DNA of 64,000 nt, taken from Providencia sp. R33. GTDB taxonomy: Bacteria > Pseudomonadota > Gammaproteobacteria > Enterobacterales > Enterobacteriaceae. The stretch's first letter is position 1; each line of letters opens with the position of its first letter. Below, piece by piece: positions 9,619 through 17,959 of this stretch. Both the position numbers and the translations under genes were made by a program. Where the stretch lies: NCBI RefSeq assembly GCF_019343475.1, contig NZ_CP072453.1, positions 372,001 through 436,000 of the forward strand, given 5' to 3'. Under the pieces are notes generated by a model. That model saw only the letters and a program-made list of their open reading frames with translations, had not been told where the DNA came from and did no database searches.

Positions 9619-10026
9619 CTGATCTCCAATTTTTAGCAAAGAGGGATTCAGAGAACTTTATTTGTGACGTATTCGCGGTACAGCAAAACAGGAATATTGA
9701 CCACCACTGCATGGCAGACAGTGTATTAGCGTTATTGTTGCTATAAATAAAGCTCAAATCCAGTTTCAGATAACTCTCTAAAAAATATAAAACCTTCAGC
9801 GTGAATTTCAATCAAAATCATAATTAAACAACATAAAAGGCACTTATCACCAAAAATTAAGGTGAAATAAGGGAATATTGCCTTTATATCATTAGATTTT
9901 AGTATGGCATAGGTGAGTGACAAAATGATGAAAGATATTTTTATAAGAAAGTTTAGGGAGTTACAGGTGTGTTGATGGCTGCTTGAAGTTATGAAGCAGC
10001 CAATGGTGTATTGTTTGCAGTTAATC
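9619..10026. other. Non-coding stretch between cfa and the porin gene, with one hairpin
   Basis: This is an AT-rich region that must hold the cfa promoter on the minus strand. Near the porin end a 9-bp stem TGGCTGCTT (9976-9984) pairs with AAGCAGCCA (9994-10002) around a 9-base loop. It lies just beyond the porin stop and may end or stabilise that transcript, but no U-run follows on either strand. I see no convincing gene: two overlapping antisense frames of 60-67 codons lack ribosome sites and recognisable features. Confidence 0.6.
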
Positions 10027-11022
10027 TCAGAAGCGATAACTGAGGTTCAAACCTGAATAGTGAAAATAGTAATGTCGCTTTTCACCTTCATTTGCGTAGC
10101 TTTGTTTTTGTGTTTCTAAGGCATATTCCAAAGAGATAAACAGTCGGTCGGTAATATTTTGTTCAAGTAACAAGCCATATCGGCGGTCCCTTTCATGTTT
10201 TTTCTTATTGCGTTCATCATCAAAGTGATAAGTATCTAAAGTATGACGGTAATAGGGGGTTAAGGTAGTTGGCTGGTCCGCAAATAAAGAGAGGTTTATT
10301 GGGAAATATAGGCGAATTTCTTGTTGAGCAAATTCTGCTGATGAGCGACTTCCCTTGTTCCAACCTTGGTTAATATAATAATTAAGGCTAGCACTGAATG
10401 TTTCATTGAATGCATAGTTAAATCCTGTTTCGCCTTCAATTTCTTTGTCTGTTAACTCGTTTTTTTCAATGTGATTATAGTAGTTAAACAGTCCAAGCCA
10501 ACCTGCAAAATTAAGGTTGTCTGTTAGCGTGACTTTCCAATCGGGTTGAATGTCATAGCGTAGCGTGTTGTAAACATGTTCTTGGTTTTCTGGACCACGG
10601 TGGTGCCAACGGTAATATCGAAATCCACCTAATAAACCCAGTTCAATATTATCAGTGATACGGCTTTGATAACGAAGGTTAGTTTCGTATCGGTCAAACC
10701 AACTGTCTCTACCTTTTGTTTTATAATAGCTGGAGACATTATGATTCTCTTGGTAGAACCCTCCATAAAAATGCCAGTTATCTTTTTCATATTCTAAATA
10801 ATAGGTTTGTTCAAATACTCCTTTTTTATCACTGTTGGATTGTGTGTTTTCATTCTCAAATAACATGCCTACTTTGAAATTATATTCATCATTATTAATT
10901 TGAGAAGGGTTTTTGATTAAAATATTCTCAGGATTATTATCAAAAATCAGATCGTCAGCCCATGTTTTATTTGAGGTCAATAATATAAATGTACAAAAAA
11001 ATAATATTTTTTTATTTTTCAT
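10027..11022 (-). CDS. OmpG-like monomeric outer-membrane porin
   Basis: A signal peptide (MKNKKILFFCTFILLTSNKTWA) precedes a chain rich in alternating aromatic and polar residues, typical of an outer-membrane beta barrel, and the protein ends in Phe (LSYRF) as barrel proteins do. The length of 331 residues and patterns such as YNTLRYDIQPDW and YALETQ resemble the OmpG family (301 residues in E. coli), which forms a wide monomeric pore for oligosaccharides. It is the promoter-distal gene of a sugar operon on the minus strand and follows a periplasmic glycosidase. Its likely job is to admit the glycosidase substrate. OmpG membership is inferred from sequence pattern and could be a related oligosaccharide porin. 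Confidence 0.75.
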   Translation of the reverse strand: MKNKKILFFCTFILLTSNKTWADDLIFDNNPENILIKNPSQINNDEYNFKVGMLFENENTQSNSDKKGVFEQTYYLEYEKDNWHFYGGFYQENHNVSSYYKTKGRDSWFDRYETNLRYQSRITDNIELGLLGGFRYYRWHHRGPENQEHVYNTLRYDIQPDWKVTLTDNLNFAGWLGLFNYYNHIEKNELTDKEIEGETGFNYAFNETFSASLNYYINQGWNKGSRSSAEFAQQEIRLYFPINLSLFADQPTTLTPYYRHTLDTYHFDDERNKKKHERDRRYGLLLEQNITDRLFISLEYALETQKQSYANEGEKRHYYFHYSGLNLSYRF

Positions 11023-11100
11023 TCTAATAGCCTTTATTTATAATTATTATTAAATATTGTGGCTACGAAATATAAACCGTAGCCACAAGGAGGTCGCTAA

Positions 11101-12369
11101 TTACCAACCGCTACGAATGAGTAGTATTTTTGCCTCATGAGATTGGACTTCAGTGGTATAACTTTCTTCAAAAGTTCCTAAATCTTTATGTTCCCATAAA
11201 TCACGGACTTTTGTTTGCTTCCACGGAAGGTCTAAATCTTGATGAATATTCAGCGTCATATTTGCAGTTTGCCCTGAGCGGTTCAAAAGGGCGACTGCCC
11301 ATGATCCATCGGCTAAGGGTTTTGCAAAAATTTGCAAGTCACCATTATTGACATAACGTTTAGCTTGGATCCCCAAAGAGTCTTGGTTCAATGCAATAAT
11401 TTCTTTATTCTTTAATGTGGCTAAATCATCAGCAGTTAAATTATCTAAATCGGCGCCTATCAAGAGTGGTGAACTGAGCATAGACCACATGGCAAAGTGT
11501 GTACGATATTCCGTATTCGATGCACCTGTTCCAACAAGTTCTTGTGACTTTCCATGTAAGCCAATGATTAGCATGTCGTAATCGTTCCAGTGGCCTTTAC
11601 CACTATATTGTTCAAGCCCAACCCCTCTGTCTATCATATCGAGGACATCAAAATAATAACCTTCGCGGTTACCAGGGTAGTTGAAATCATCACTGATATC
11701 TTGGCCAATGCGCCATTGATTGGCACCTAAGTCAGCAGCCCATTCCCAAATATTTTGCCAGCCACAATGGCAAGCATGGTATACCATCGGGCGACCCGCG
11801 CTATCGAGTTGTTTAGACATCTCACCAAAAGCTGTCACGAGGGCTTCCTTTGATGCTTGCTGATGGCTACAGCAGGAATCATATTTCAAGTGGTCAATTC
11901 CCCAAGATGCAAAGAGTTTTGCATCCTCTTGCTCGTGCCCTTCAGAGCCAGTATACCCTGCACACGTTTCATTACCTGGGCCGCTATAAATACCAAGTTT
12001 CATGCCATTTTTATGTGCGTAATCTGCAATGTATTTAATTCCTCTGGGAAATTTTTTCTCATCAAATGTTAATGGATGTTCAGCACGAGAACCTTTATGT
12101 TTTTGCCAACCATCATCAATATTGACATAAATATAACCCGCATCCCTTAATCCACTTGAAACCATTTTATCGATAGTATCCATGATTATTTTTTCATTAA
12201 TTCTATCGCCATAATTATTCCAACTGGACCATCCCATTGGTGGAGTATTGGCAAGATTAGCACTGAATGATATCTTATTTTCGGGTGATTTAATTGTTTC
12301 TTTATTTATATCGGCTTTAGCAATGAAACTAAATAGGGCGGCAAAAATAACAACATGATATTTATTCAT
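11101..12369 (-). CDS. Exported GH27 glycosidase (alpha-galactosidase or alpha-N-acetylgalactosaminidase)
   Basis: A signal peptide (MNKYHVVIFAALFSFIAKA) is followed by a GH27 catalytic barrel starting at TPPMGWSSWNNYG (43-54). The nucleophile is Asp164 in LKYDSC and the acid/base is Asp224 in NQWRIGQD. The active-site segment WNDYDML is also present. A beta-sandwich domain follows to residue 422. GH27 enzymes release alpha-linked galactose or GalNAc. Here the segment that normally reads CxWG (CEWG in alpha-galactosidases) is CHCG (200-203), so substrate choice may differ. All downstream genes handle galactosamine rather than galactose, so I favour a periplasmic alpha-N-acetylgalactosaminidase. 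Plain alpha-galactosidase remains possible. Confidence 0.85.
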   Translation of the reverse strand: MNKYHVVIFAALFSFIAKADINKETIKSPENKISFSANLANTPPMGWSSWNNYGDRINEKIIMDTIDKMVSSGLRDAGYIYVNIDDGWQKHKGSRAEHPLTFDEKKFPRGIKYIADYAHKNGMKLGIYSGPGNETCAGYTGSEGHEQEDAKLFASWGIDHLKYDSCCSHQQASKEALVTAFGEMSKQLDSAGRPMVYHACHCGWQNIWEWAADLGANQWRIGQDISDDFNYPGNREGYYFDVLDMIDRGVGLEQYSGKGHWNDYDMLIIGLHGKSQELVGTGASNTEYRTHFAMWSMLSSPLLIGADLDNLTADDLATLKNKEIIALNQDSLGIQAKRYVNNGDLQIFAKPLADGSWAVALLNRSGQTANMTLNIHQDLDLPWKQTKVRDLWEHKDLGTFEESYTTEVQSHEAKILLIRSGW

Positions 12370-12455
12370 GAGTGTATTCTCCGTATTATATACAGTTGTT
12401 TTTTATTTTGAATTTTATTTGAAAGTAAGGTTATTTTTAATTCTATATTTAATTA

Positions 12456-13364
12456 TTATATTTCACTTTGTGTAATATTTAATGTTTGCTTTTTTTCCTC
12501 TGAATAAACCATAATTGTTGAACCTGTTACTGCAAGTACGATACCAATTAATGACCATGTTCCTGGAACCGCTTGGTATATAATAAGTGAAATGACAGCA
12601 GTTAATACAGGTGCCAGTGCATTGGTACAAGGCGCGATAATAGTTGCTTTACCTCTGGCTAAAGCCATGACTAAGCAAAGGGCACCGATGGCATTAAGAA
12701 CTTGGATAAATGCCGTTGATACAATGGCAGCCCATGGATAACTTATTGATGTATCAGGTAACATTAACCAAGCTATTGGGGCAAGAATAATTCCCGTAAT
12801 TGTCATATAACCGAAAATTGAACTATCTTGCACACCTTCATTTGATGCCCTTTTCATAAAGAAGGCTTGAATTCCCCATGCAGCACAGATGATTACAGAA
12901 TAAACTAACCACGTTATGCCATCACTTTGTTCACCATTATTACTGCTTATACTAAACATGACGATAGATAATAAAGCGAGAGCAACACCAACAAAACCTA
13001 ATTTAGTAATTCTTTCTTTTAATATTCCCAGAGACATAATAACGGTAATAGCGGGGGAAATAGAAATAATTGGGAAAACTAAATAAGCGGGCGCCCCCAT
13101 AGCGAGAGTTTTAAATAACAGTAATTGACCACCTGCACCTGTAAAGCCCACTAAGCAACCATAAAAAATGGCTTTACCAGAGGTATCAAATTTTTTCCCG
13201 CGTAATGAAAAATAGCAGGGAATTAACATCGTGAGTGACCAAATAATATAAATCCATTGGTCGGGATAGCCATATTCTTGCGTTGGCCAAGCACTAAATG
13301 CTCCCCAAACGCCCCATGTAATGACTACTAAAAAAGTATAAATAATCCAAGAATTATTTTTCAT
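12456..13364 (-). CDS. DMT/EamA-superfamily permease, probable amino-sugar importer
   Basis: This inner-membrane protein of 302 residues has about ten hydrophobic segments arranged as two EamA-like halves. The start at ATG 13364 is one base after the kinase stop and five bases after GGAGG; the ribosome site lies inside the end of the kinase gene, so the two are coupled. It is the only transporter in the locus. It sits between a periplasmic glycosidase and a cytosolic sugar kinase, so importing the free sugar released by the glycosidase is the obvious role. The substrate cannot be read from sequence. The superfamily also includes RhaT-type sugar transporters and metabolite exporters. Confidence 0.75.
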   Translation of the reverse strand: MKNNSWIIYTFLVVITWGVWGAFSAWPTQEYGYPDQWIYIIWSLTMLIPCYFSLRGKKFDTSGKAIFYGCLVGFTGAGGQLLLFKTLAMGAPAYLVFPIISISPAITVIMSLGILKERITKLGFVGVALALLSIVMFSISSNNGEQSDGITWLVYSVIICAAWGIQAFFMKRASNEGVQDSSIFGYMTITGIILAPIAWLMLPDTSISYPWAAIVSTAFIQVLNAIGALCLVMALARGKATIIAPCTNALAPVLTAVISLIIYQAVPGTWSLIGIVLAVTGSTIMVYSEEKKQTLNITQSEI

Positions 13365-13365
13365 C

Positions 13366-14334
13366 TTAGCCTCCAAGTGTCAGTTTTTTTAATGCTTGTT
13401 CGTTGAGTGGTGTACTATTAAGTTTTGCAGCATAAATGGCAGCACCAAGGCTAGGGTGGTATTCAGGTAATGAAATATGGTAATTACCATTGAGCTTTGC
13501 CAATTCATAGGCAAATGCTTCAAGGATAATATCGCCACACTTAAATACCCCCCCAGAATAAGATACTCGAACACGTTCATCTGATTGATAATTTAAAAGT
13601 CCACGTAAAGAATCAACCATTAAAGACAGTTCTTTTGCTGCTTGAAAGAAAATTGCTCGACTTTGTTTATCACCTGCAATGGCGGCTTCACACGCAATAG
13701 GGGCAATTGACGCAATTTTTCCCCGGTCGCCTTTCCATTGGTTAAAAACCAAGTCACAAATATCTAAGTCGTTGGCAACAGGATAGGTTTCTCGTAGTAG
13801 GTCGTAAAAAATGTCTTTTTGTAAACGGCCATCAGCCATACGAGAGAACAAATTTAGAGATTGGTTACCTATCCAATAGGCACTTCCTTCATCGCTAAAT
13901 AGTTCACCCCATCCGCCACAGCGAGCCGTTACGCCATTGTGTTCGCCATAAGCGATTGAGCCTGTGCCCGAAACGATATTGATACCATCTTGGCAGCCTA
14001 AGCTTGCAGCCCATGCACAAACCATATCGTTATCGCAGCGATATTTATCGCTGCTGAGTAATGAAGAAGGAAGGGCATTGAGCTGGGCAATATCCGCTGA
14101 AATTTCACCATAAGCGGGCAACCCTAAGAAGGTATAATCAATCTCATGAGGTTGAACGCCTGCGCGGCGACAGATTTCATTGATGCCGTTAATGACAACA
14201 TTGCGGGCAGAATCCATCCCAACACTTAAATAGTAGCTGGTGGCTGACTCATGACGTGCCAGTACTTCTCCAGTGTCTGTTATTAGAACAAAGGCTGTTT
14301 TGGTTCCGCCCCCATCGACTCCCAAAAAAATCAT
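13366..14334 (-). CDS. BadF/BadG-family ATPase, probable N-acetylhexosamine kinase
   Basis: The 322-residue product opens with MIFLGVDGGGTKTAF, the phosphate-1 loop of the ASKHA fold. It has the VSGTGSIAYG loop and later SYSGGVF, as in the family containing mammalian N-acetylglucosamine kinase and bacterial glucosamine kinases. ATG 14334 is preceded by GAGGAG and lies 13 bases after the aldolase stop. It should phosphorylate the incoming sugar in the cytoplasm, most likely GalNAc or galactosamine at O6 given its AgaS and KbaYZ partners. A non-PTS GalNAc route with a dedicated kinase (AgaK) is known from Shewanella. Equivalence with AgaK is inference. Confidence 0.8.
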   Translation of the reverse strand: MIFLGVDGGGTKTAFVLITDTGEVLARHESATSYYLSVGMDSARNVVINGINEICRRAGVQPHEIDYTFLGLPAYGEISADIAQLNALPSSLLSSDKYRCDNDMVCAWAASLGCQDGINIVSGTGSIAYGEHNGVTARCGGWGELFSDEGSAYWIGNQSLNLFSRMADGRLQKDIFYDLLRETYPVANDLDICDLVFNQWKGDRGKIASIAPIACEAAIAGDKQSRAIFFQAAKELSLMVDSLRGLLNYQSDERVRVSYSGGVFKCGDIILEAFAYELAKLNGNYHISLPEYHPSLGAAIYAAKLNSTPLNEQALKKLTLGG

Positions 14335-14347
14335 CTGATTCTCCTCG

Positions 14348-15202
14348 TTATAGGCGGCCTTCAGAGCCACACAGTGTGATCTTCTCATGGACCACTTGTT
14401 TCATTGCATCCATACCAGTTCGCATGTAAAAGCGTGGGTCATTGGCATTTGGATTTTCTGCAAAATACGCTTTTACGGCATTTGCAAAGGCAATTTTTAA
14501 TTCTGTTCCTACATTGACCTTAGCGACACCTAAACGAATGGCATGGGTCACATCATCGTTGGGTACACCACTTCCCCCATGTAACACCAGGGGGATGTCC
14601 ACCAATTTTCCAATGACAGATAGACGGTCAAAATCAATTTTGGGTGGCTGTGTATACATGCCGTGAGCCGTACCAATTGCGACGGCAAGACTGTCAATTC
14701 CTGTACGGTGTACAAACTCAACGGCTTGCTGAGGGTCTGTTAAAAATGCACTTTGAGCATCCACATTTTTATCATCTTCTTGACCGCCTAATTGTCCTAA
14801 TTCCGCCTCCACACTACAATCCGCACGATGGCAAAAATTGACGACTTGCCTCACTAAATCAACATTTTGTTCGAATGGAAAGTGGCTCGCATCGATCATG
14901 GCACTGCGTACACCCGCATTGACTTTATGAACGATGTCATCAAATTGCTCGTGATGGTCAAGGTGCAAAATCGTTGGCATGTTGTAGCTTTTGGAATAGG
15001 CACGGCACAGTGCCAGCATTTCTTCACATGCAATATGTTTATAGGTTCCTGGTGTACCTGCTAAAATTGCAGGTGATTGGCGCTCAGCACACACCTCTAG
15101 TACCGCCTGAATAGTTTCTGCGTTGTGGATATTAAACGCAGGTACTGCCCAGCCTTGTTGGCGTGCGCGTTGTAATAAGTATTTTGTTGAGATAATTGAC
15201 AT
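14348..15202 (-). CDS. kbaY: D-tagatose-1,6-bisphosphate aldolase, catalytic subunit
   Basis: This class II zinc aldolase cleaves tagatose 1,6-bisphosphate to glycerone phosphate and glyceraldehyde 3-phosphate. The 284 residues follow E. coli KbaY/AgaY almost throughout (MSIISTKYLLQRARQQGWAV). Catalytic Asp82 and zinc ligands His83 (LHLDHH), His180 (GTAHG) and His208 (LHGGS) are all present. The start has AGAGGT eight bases upstream and lies 12 bases after the agaS stop. KbaY needs the KbaZ subunit for full activity, and kbaZ is two genes upstream in the same operon. GatY of the galactitol pathway is the main alternative, but AgaS next door makes the amino-sugar role more likely. Confidence 0.93.
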   Translation of the reverse strand: MSIISTKYLLQRARQQGWAVPAFNIHNAETIQAVLEVCAERQSPAILAGTPGTYKHIACEEMLALCRAYSKSYNMPTILHLDHHEQFDDIVHKVNAGVRSAMIDASHFPFEQNVDLVRQVVNFCHRADCSVEAELGQLGGQEDDKNVDAQSAFLTDPQQAVEFVHRTGIDSLAVAIGTAHGMYTQPPKIDFDRLSVIGKLVDIPLVLHGGSGVPNDDVTHAIRLGVAKVNVGTELKIAFANAVKAYFAENPNANDPRFYMRTGMDAMKQVVHEKITLCGSEGRL

Positions 15203-15214
15203 ATTTTTTTACCT

Positions 15215-16363
15215 CTATTGTTCAGTATGCCAAGGATAAATATTGACGCCTTTAACGACGCGGTTAACAAAACCCTGTGGTGAAGGATTATCGGGTTCAA
15301 AAGAGAAATGAATCGACTGGGCAACCGCATAAATTTGGGCAAAAACTAAAAAGCCGAGAACGAGCTGGCTGTCTGAAAAGTGCTGAGCATTAGGCAAGTA
15401 AAAATAATCGCCTTGCTCAATAGCGGCATCTTGTTGTCCTGATATTGCAGTGACATTACGAGCAATTGCGTCATTACGTAATTCAGCTAATAAATCAAGG
15501 TCATAAGAACGGGTGTAAGGGTGATTGGATACCAAAATAATCACTTGGGTTTCATTATCAATCAACGATTTAGGGCCATGACGGAAACCAACTGGTGATT
15601 CATAAAATGTGGCTGTTTTCCCTGCTGTTAATTCCAAAATCTTTAAGGCACTTTCATGAGCAATACCTTGCAAGCAGCCACTTCCAAGCCAAATAATGCG
15701 TTTAACACCTGCAACTTGCAGAGGTGACGATTGCATGTTTTTTTGCTGTTCAAGGAGTAACGAAACGCTGTTAGCGAGAACATCGACAGAAATACGGTCG
15801 GTTCCTTCACATTCAAAAGCCGCCATACAGCCAAGCATCATGCTACTCATACTGCTTGTCATGGCGAATCCACGGTCACAAGTTTGTGCTGGAATGGGTA
15901 AAATTAGCGCGTTTTTCTCGTTATGATAGCGTTGGTATAGTGCGCCTTGAGGATTGCAAGTCACGATTAAATGGAAACAACGTGGGTTACGTTGTTCAGC
16001 AATGGTAAGTGCGGCCAAACTTTCAGGGCTTGAACCCGAACGAGCAAAAGAAACAATCAACAACGGGCAGTGTTCCGGTAGGTAGCCAGTTGGGTCGCTG
16101 ACCATGTCTGTCGTTGAGACAGAGATAACGGGAACTTGCAGTTTTTTCGCTAGTATGGGGGCAATTGTGTCACCAATAAAGGCCGAAGAACCTGCGCCTG
16201 TGAGTAAAATACGTAAGTCTGACATTGCAAGCAACGGTTGCAGAAATGCCGCTGTTTTCGCTTGGTAAGCGCTTACTGACGCTTGGGTTTGCCGCCACAT
16301 ATCAGGCTGTTGGCGAATTTCTTTTTCGGTCCAACATTCGGTCATTGCTTGTGTCGTAGTCAT
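15215..16363 (-). CDS. agaS: D-galactosamine-6-phosphate deaminase/isomerase AgaS
   Basis: The 382 residues hold two SIS (sugar isomerase) domains: ILLTGAGSSAFIGD (about 53-66) and the SFARSGSSPES phosphate loop (about 105-115) in the first, and WLGSGCLQGIA with GFRHGPKSL in the second. The sequence follows E. coli AgaS closely. The enzyme deaminates and isomerises galactosamine 6-phosphate to tagatose 6-phosphate in the cytoplasm. This gene is the strongest pointer to an amino-sugar substrate for the whole locus. It starts at ATG 16363 after AAGGA and lies 11 bases after the kbaZ stop. Confidence 0.93.
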   Translation of the reverse strand: MTTTQAMTECWTEKEIRQQPDMWRQTQASVSAYQAKTAAFLQPLLAMSDLRILLTGAGSSAFIGDTIAPILAKKLQVPVISVSTTDMVSDPTGYLPEHCPLLIVSFARSGSSPESLAALTIAEQRNPRCFHLIVTCNPQGALYQRYHNEKNALILPIPAQTCDRGFAMTSSMSSMMLGCMAAFECEGTDRISVDVLANSVSLLLEQQKNMQSSPLQVAGVKRIIWLGSGCLQGIAHESALKILELTAGKTATFYESPVGFRHGPKSLIDNETQVIILVSNHPYTRSYDLDLLAELRNDAIARNVTAISGQQDAAIEQGDYFYLPNAQHFSDSQLVLGFLVFAQIYAVAQSIHFSFEPDNPSPQGFVNRVVKGVNIYPWHTEQ

Positions 16364-16374
16364 AATCTATTTCC

Positions 16375-17661
16375 TTATAGTGACGCAGGCTGGCAAGCCG
16401 CATTGTAGGTACGTAAAACATCAATAATGTGCTCAATGGCGAAGTCATGGGCAGAAGCTTTGTGTACACTATTGCGTGCGAAATCGTACTGAGCAGGTAA
16501 GTACTGACTAACTAATGTAAGTGGGATAGTCACTTGTGCTAAGTTGGCAAATAATTGCTTAACAGCTTGCTGAACTTGTTGATTTGGCCAGTAATAGCGT
16601 AATCTGTCGGAGTAACTAAAGTGACGAGCAAGGCGCTGTTGCTGAGTATCACCATGGTAATAACGCTGCCAATTTTCAGGGTGTGCTAACATTTGCTCCT
16701 CTAAGACTTGGCGTAATTGACTCAGTTTTTCCGCGGGAACTAACTCTTTTTCAATTAATTCCAAAGCGTATAGCGCCTCACGTAAAGCAAAGGTCAAAGC
16801 AGGACCGACTTTTAAAATAGCGAAGTGATCTCGAACAAGCTCATGGTAGGCTGTTGCAGGTTGGTAGTCGGTAGAATGTGCTTCAAAAACCATGTTTGGG
16901 TAGTTTTCAATAAATTTGCTTAATGAAATGGCTTTTTCAGCTTGGTAGTCGACCACACTATCATGAGAAAATTCGACGCCAGGTTGCACCACTAACCCAA
17001 CAACGGATGGCCAAATAGGTGTTAAACCTTGGGCGGTAAAGGCGTCTTTATGGGCAGTAATAGTCTTCTGTGCTGCGTTTTCAGATGTGACTTCAAGCTC
17101 ATCAAGGGACTCATTTGCTCCGCCAGGCACAGGGACTTCCGTTCCTATGATGTAGACAATTTCGTGTTCAGGATGATGTTTTTGACGTGTTTCTTCACAA
17201 ATTTTGGCCAATCTTGCAGCTCGTTTGGCGATCACTTCATCGGACAGTACCGCAGGGTCATCAGCACAAGACATGCTGCAATCAAGGTGAATTTTGCTAA
17301 AACCTGCCGCAACATAATGCATTACAACCGCTTCTGCTTGTTGCATTGCATATTCAGCAGGCAAATGTTGCCAACGATTTGGTCCTAAGTGATCGCCCCC
17401 TAAAATTAATTTATCTAAGCTTAAACCTAAATTATTCGCAAGGTTATCAACGTATTCACGAAAATCTTGCGGGGTCATTCCTGTATAACCCCCTTCATGA
17501 TCAACCTGATTTGAGGTTGCTTCGACCAATAGCAAACTTCCATTATCTTTGGCATGTTTGATGGCGGCTTCCAATACCAAAGGATGAGCGGAACAAACCG
17601 ACGTAATCCCAACTTGCTCACCTTGCTTATGTCTTTCAATAAGCTTTGATATACCGTTCAT
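16375..17661 (-). CDS. kbaZ: D-tagatose-1,6-bisphosphate aldolase, subunit KbaZ
   Basis: KbaZ is the non-catalytic partner that stabilises and activates KbaY. The 428-residue product matches E. coli KbaZ/AgaZ in length and in signature stretches such as VCSAHPLVLEAAI, GGDHLGPNRWQHLPA, HLDCSMSC and TEVPVPGG. It is the promoter-proximal gene of the minus-strand operon kbaZ-agaS-kbaY-kinase-permease-glycosidase-porin. The start has AGAGGT six bases upstream. An AgaR-like operator overlaps the leader at 17676-17695, so the whole operon is probably held off by the divergent AgaR-type repressor. GatZ is the alternative family name. Confidence 0.92.
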   Translation of the reverse strand: MNGISKLIERHKQGEQVGITSVCSAHPLVLEAAIKHAKDNGSLLLVEATSNQVDHEGGYTGMTPQDFREYVDNLANNLGLSLDKLILGGDHLGPNRWQHLPAEYAMQQAEAVVMHYVAAGFSKIHLDCSMSCADDPAVLSDEVIAKRAARLAKICEETRQKHHPEHEIVYIIGTEVPVPGGANESLDELEVTSENAAQKTITAHKDAFTAQGLTPIWPSVVGLVVQPGVEFSHDSVVDYQAEKAISLSKFIENYPNMVFEAHSTDYQPATAYHELVRDHFAILKVGPALTFALREALYALELIEKELVPAEKLSQLRQVLEEQMLAHPENWQRYYHGDTQQQRLARHFSYSDRLRYYWPNQQVQQAVKQLFANLAQVTIPLTLVSQYLPAQYDFARNSVHKASAHDFAIEHIIDVLRTYNAACQPASL

Positions 17662-17675
17662 TGTAACCTCTTTAA

Positions 17676-17878
17676 TTTCGTTTTGTTTCTTTGTTTGTTT
17701 ATTTAACGCCTTTTTACGTTAATCGAAAGAAAAGGTAAGATCAATGAAATAAAGAAAACGAAAGGTTTTTAGAGTTTATTTTGTGACAATGGATCTGTTT
17801 TTTGCTAAAAATAAGCAAATTGATAGGTGAATAAAAATCGAAACGAAAGTAAACTGTTAGAATAAAGGAAATGAAAGG
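17676..17878. promoter_or_regulatory. AgaR-like operator cluster between kbaZ and agaR
   Basis: E. coli AgaR operators are built from TTTCRTTT-type repeats. Here a good match, TTTCGTTTTGTTTCTTTGTT, lies at 17676-17695, just upstream of the kbaZ start. Three weaker copies in the opposite orientation are centred at 17746-17764 (CTTTCGTTTTCTTTATTTC on the minus strand), 17837-17849 (CTTTCGTTTCGAT) and 17867-17878 (CCTTTCATTTCC). The spread across both promoters suggests repression of the operon and autoregulation. Matches were judged by eye. Confidence 0.6.
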
Positions 17879-17959
17879 CAAAAATTAGTTGGAACTCAAG
17901 TGAAAGTCGCAATGTGATTTTTGTGTTTCTCGTTGATTGTTGGTTATGTGGATACGTTA

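Noticed and set aside
9608..9923. Two overlapping minus-strand frames of 60 and 67 codons upstream of cfa.
   Set aside because: No ribosome site, no recognisable domain, overlap with each other and with the expected cfa promoter.
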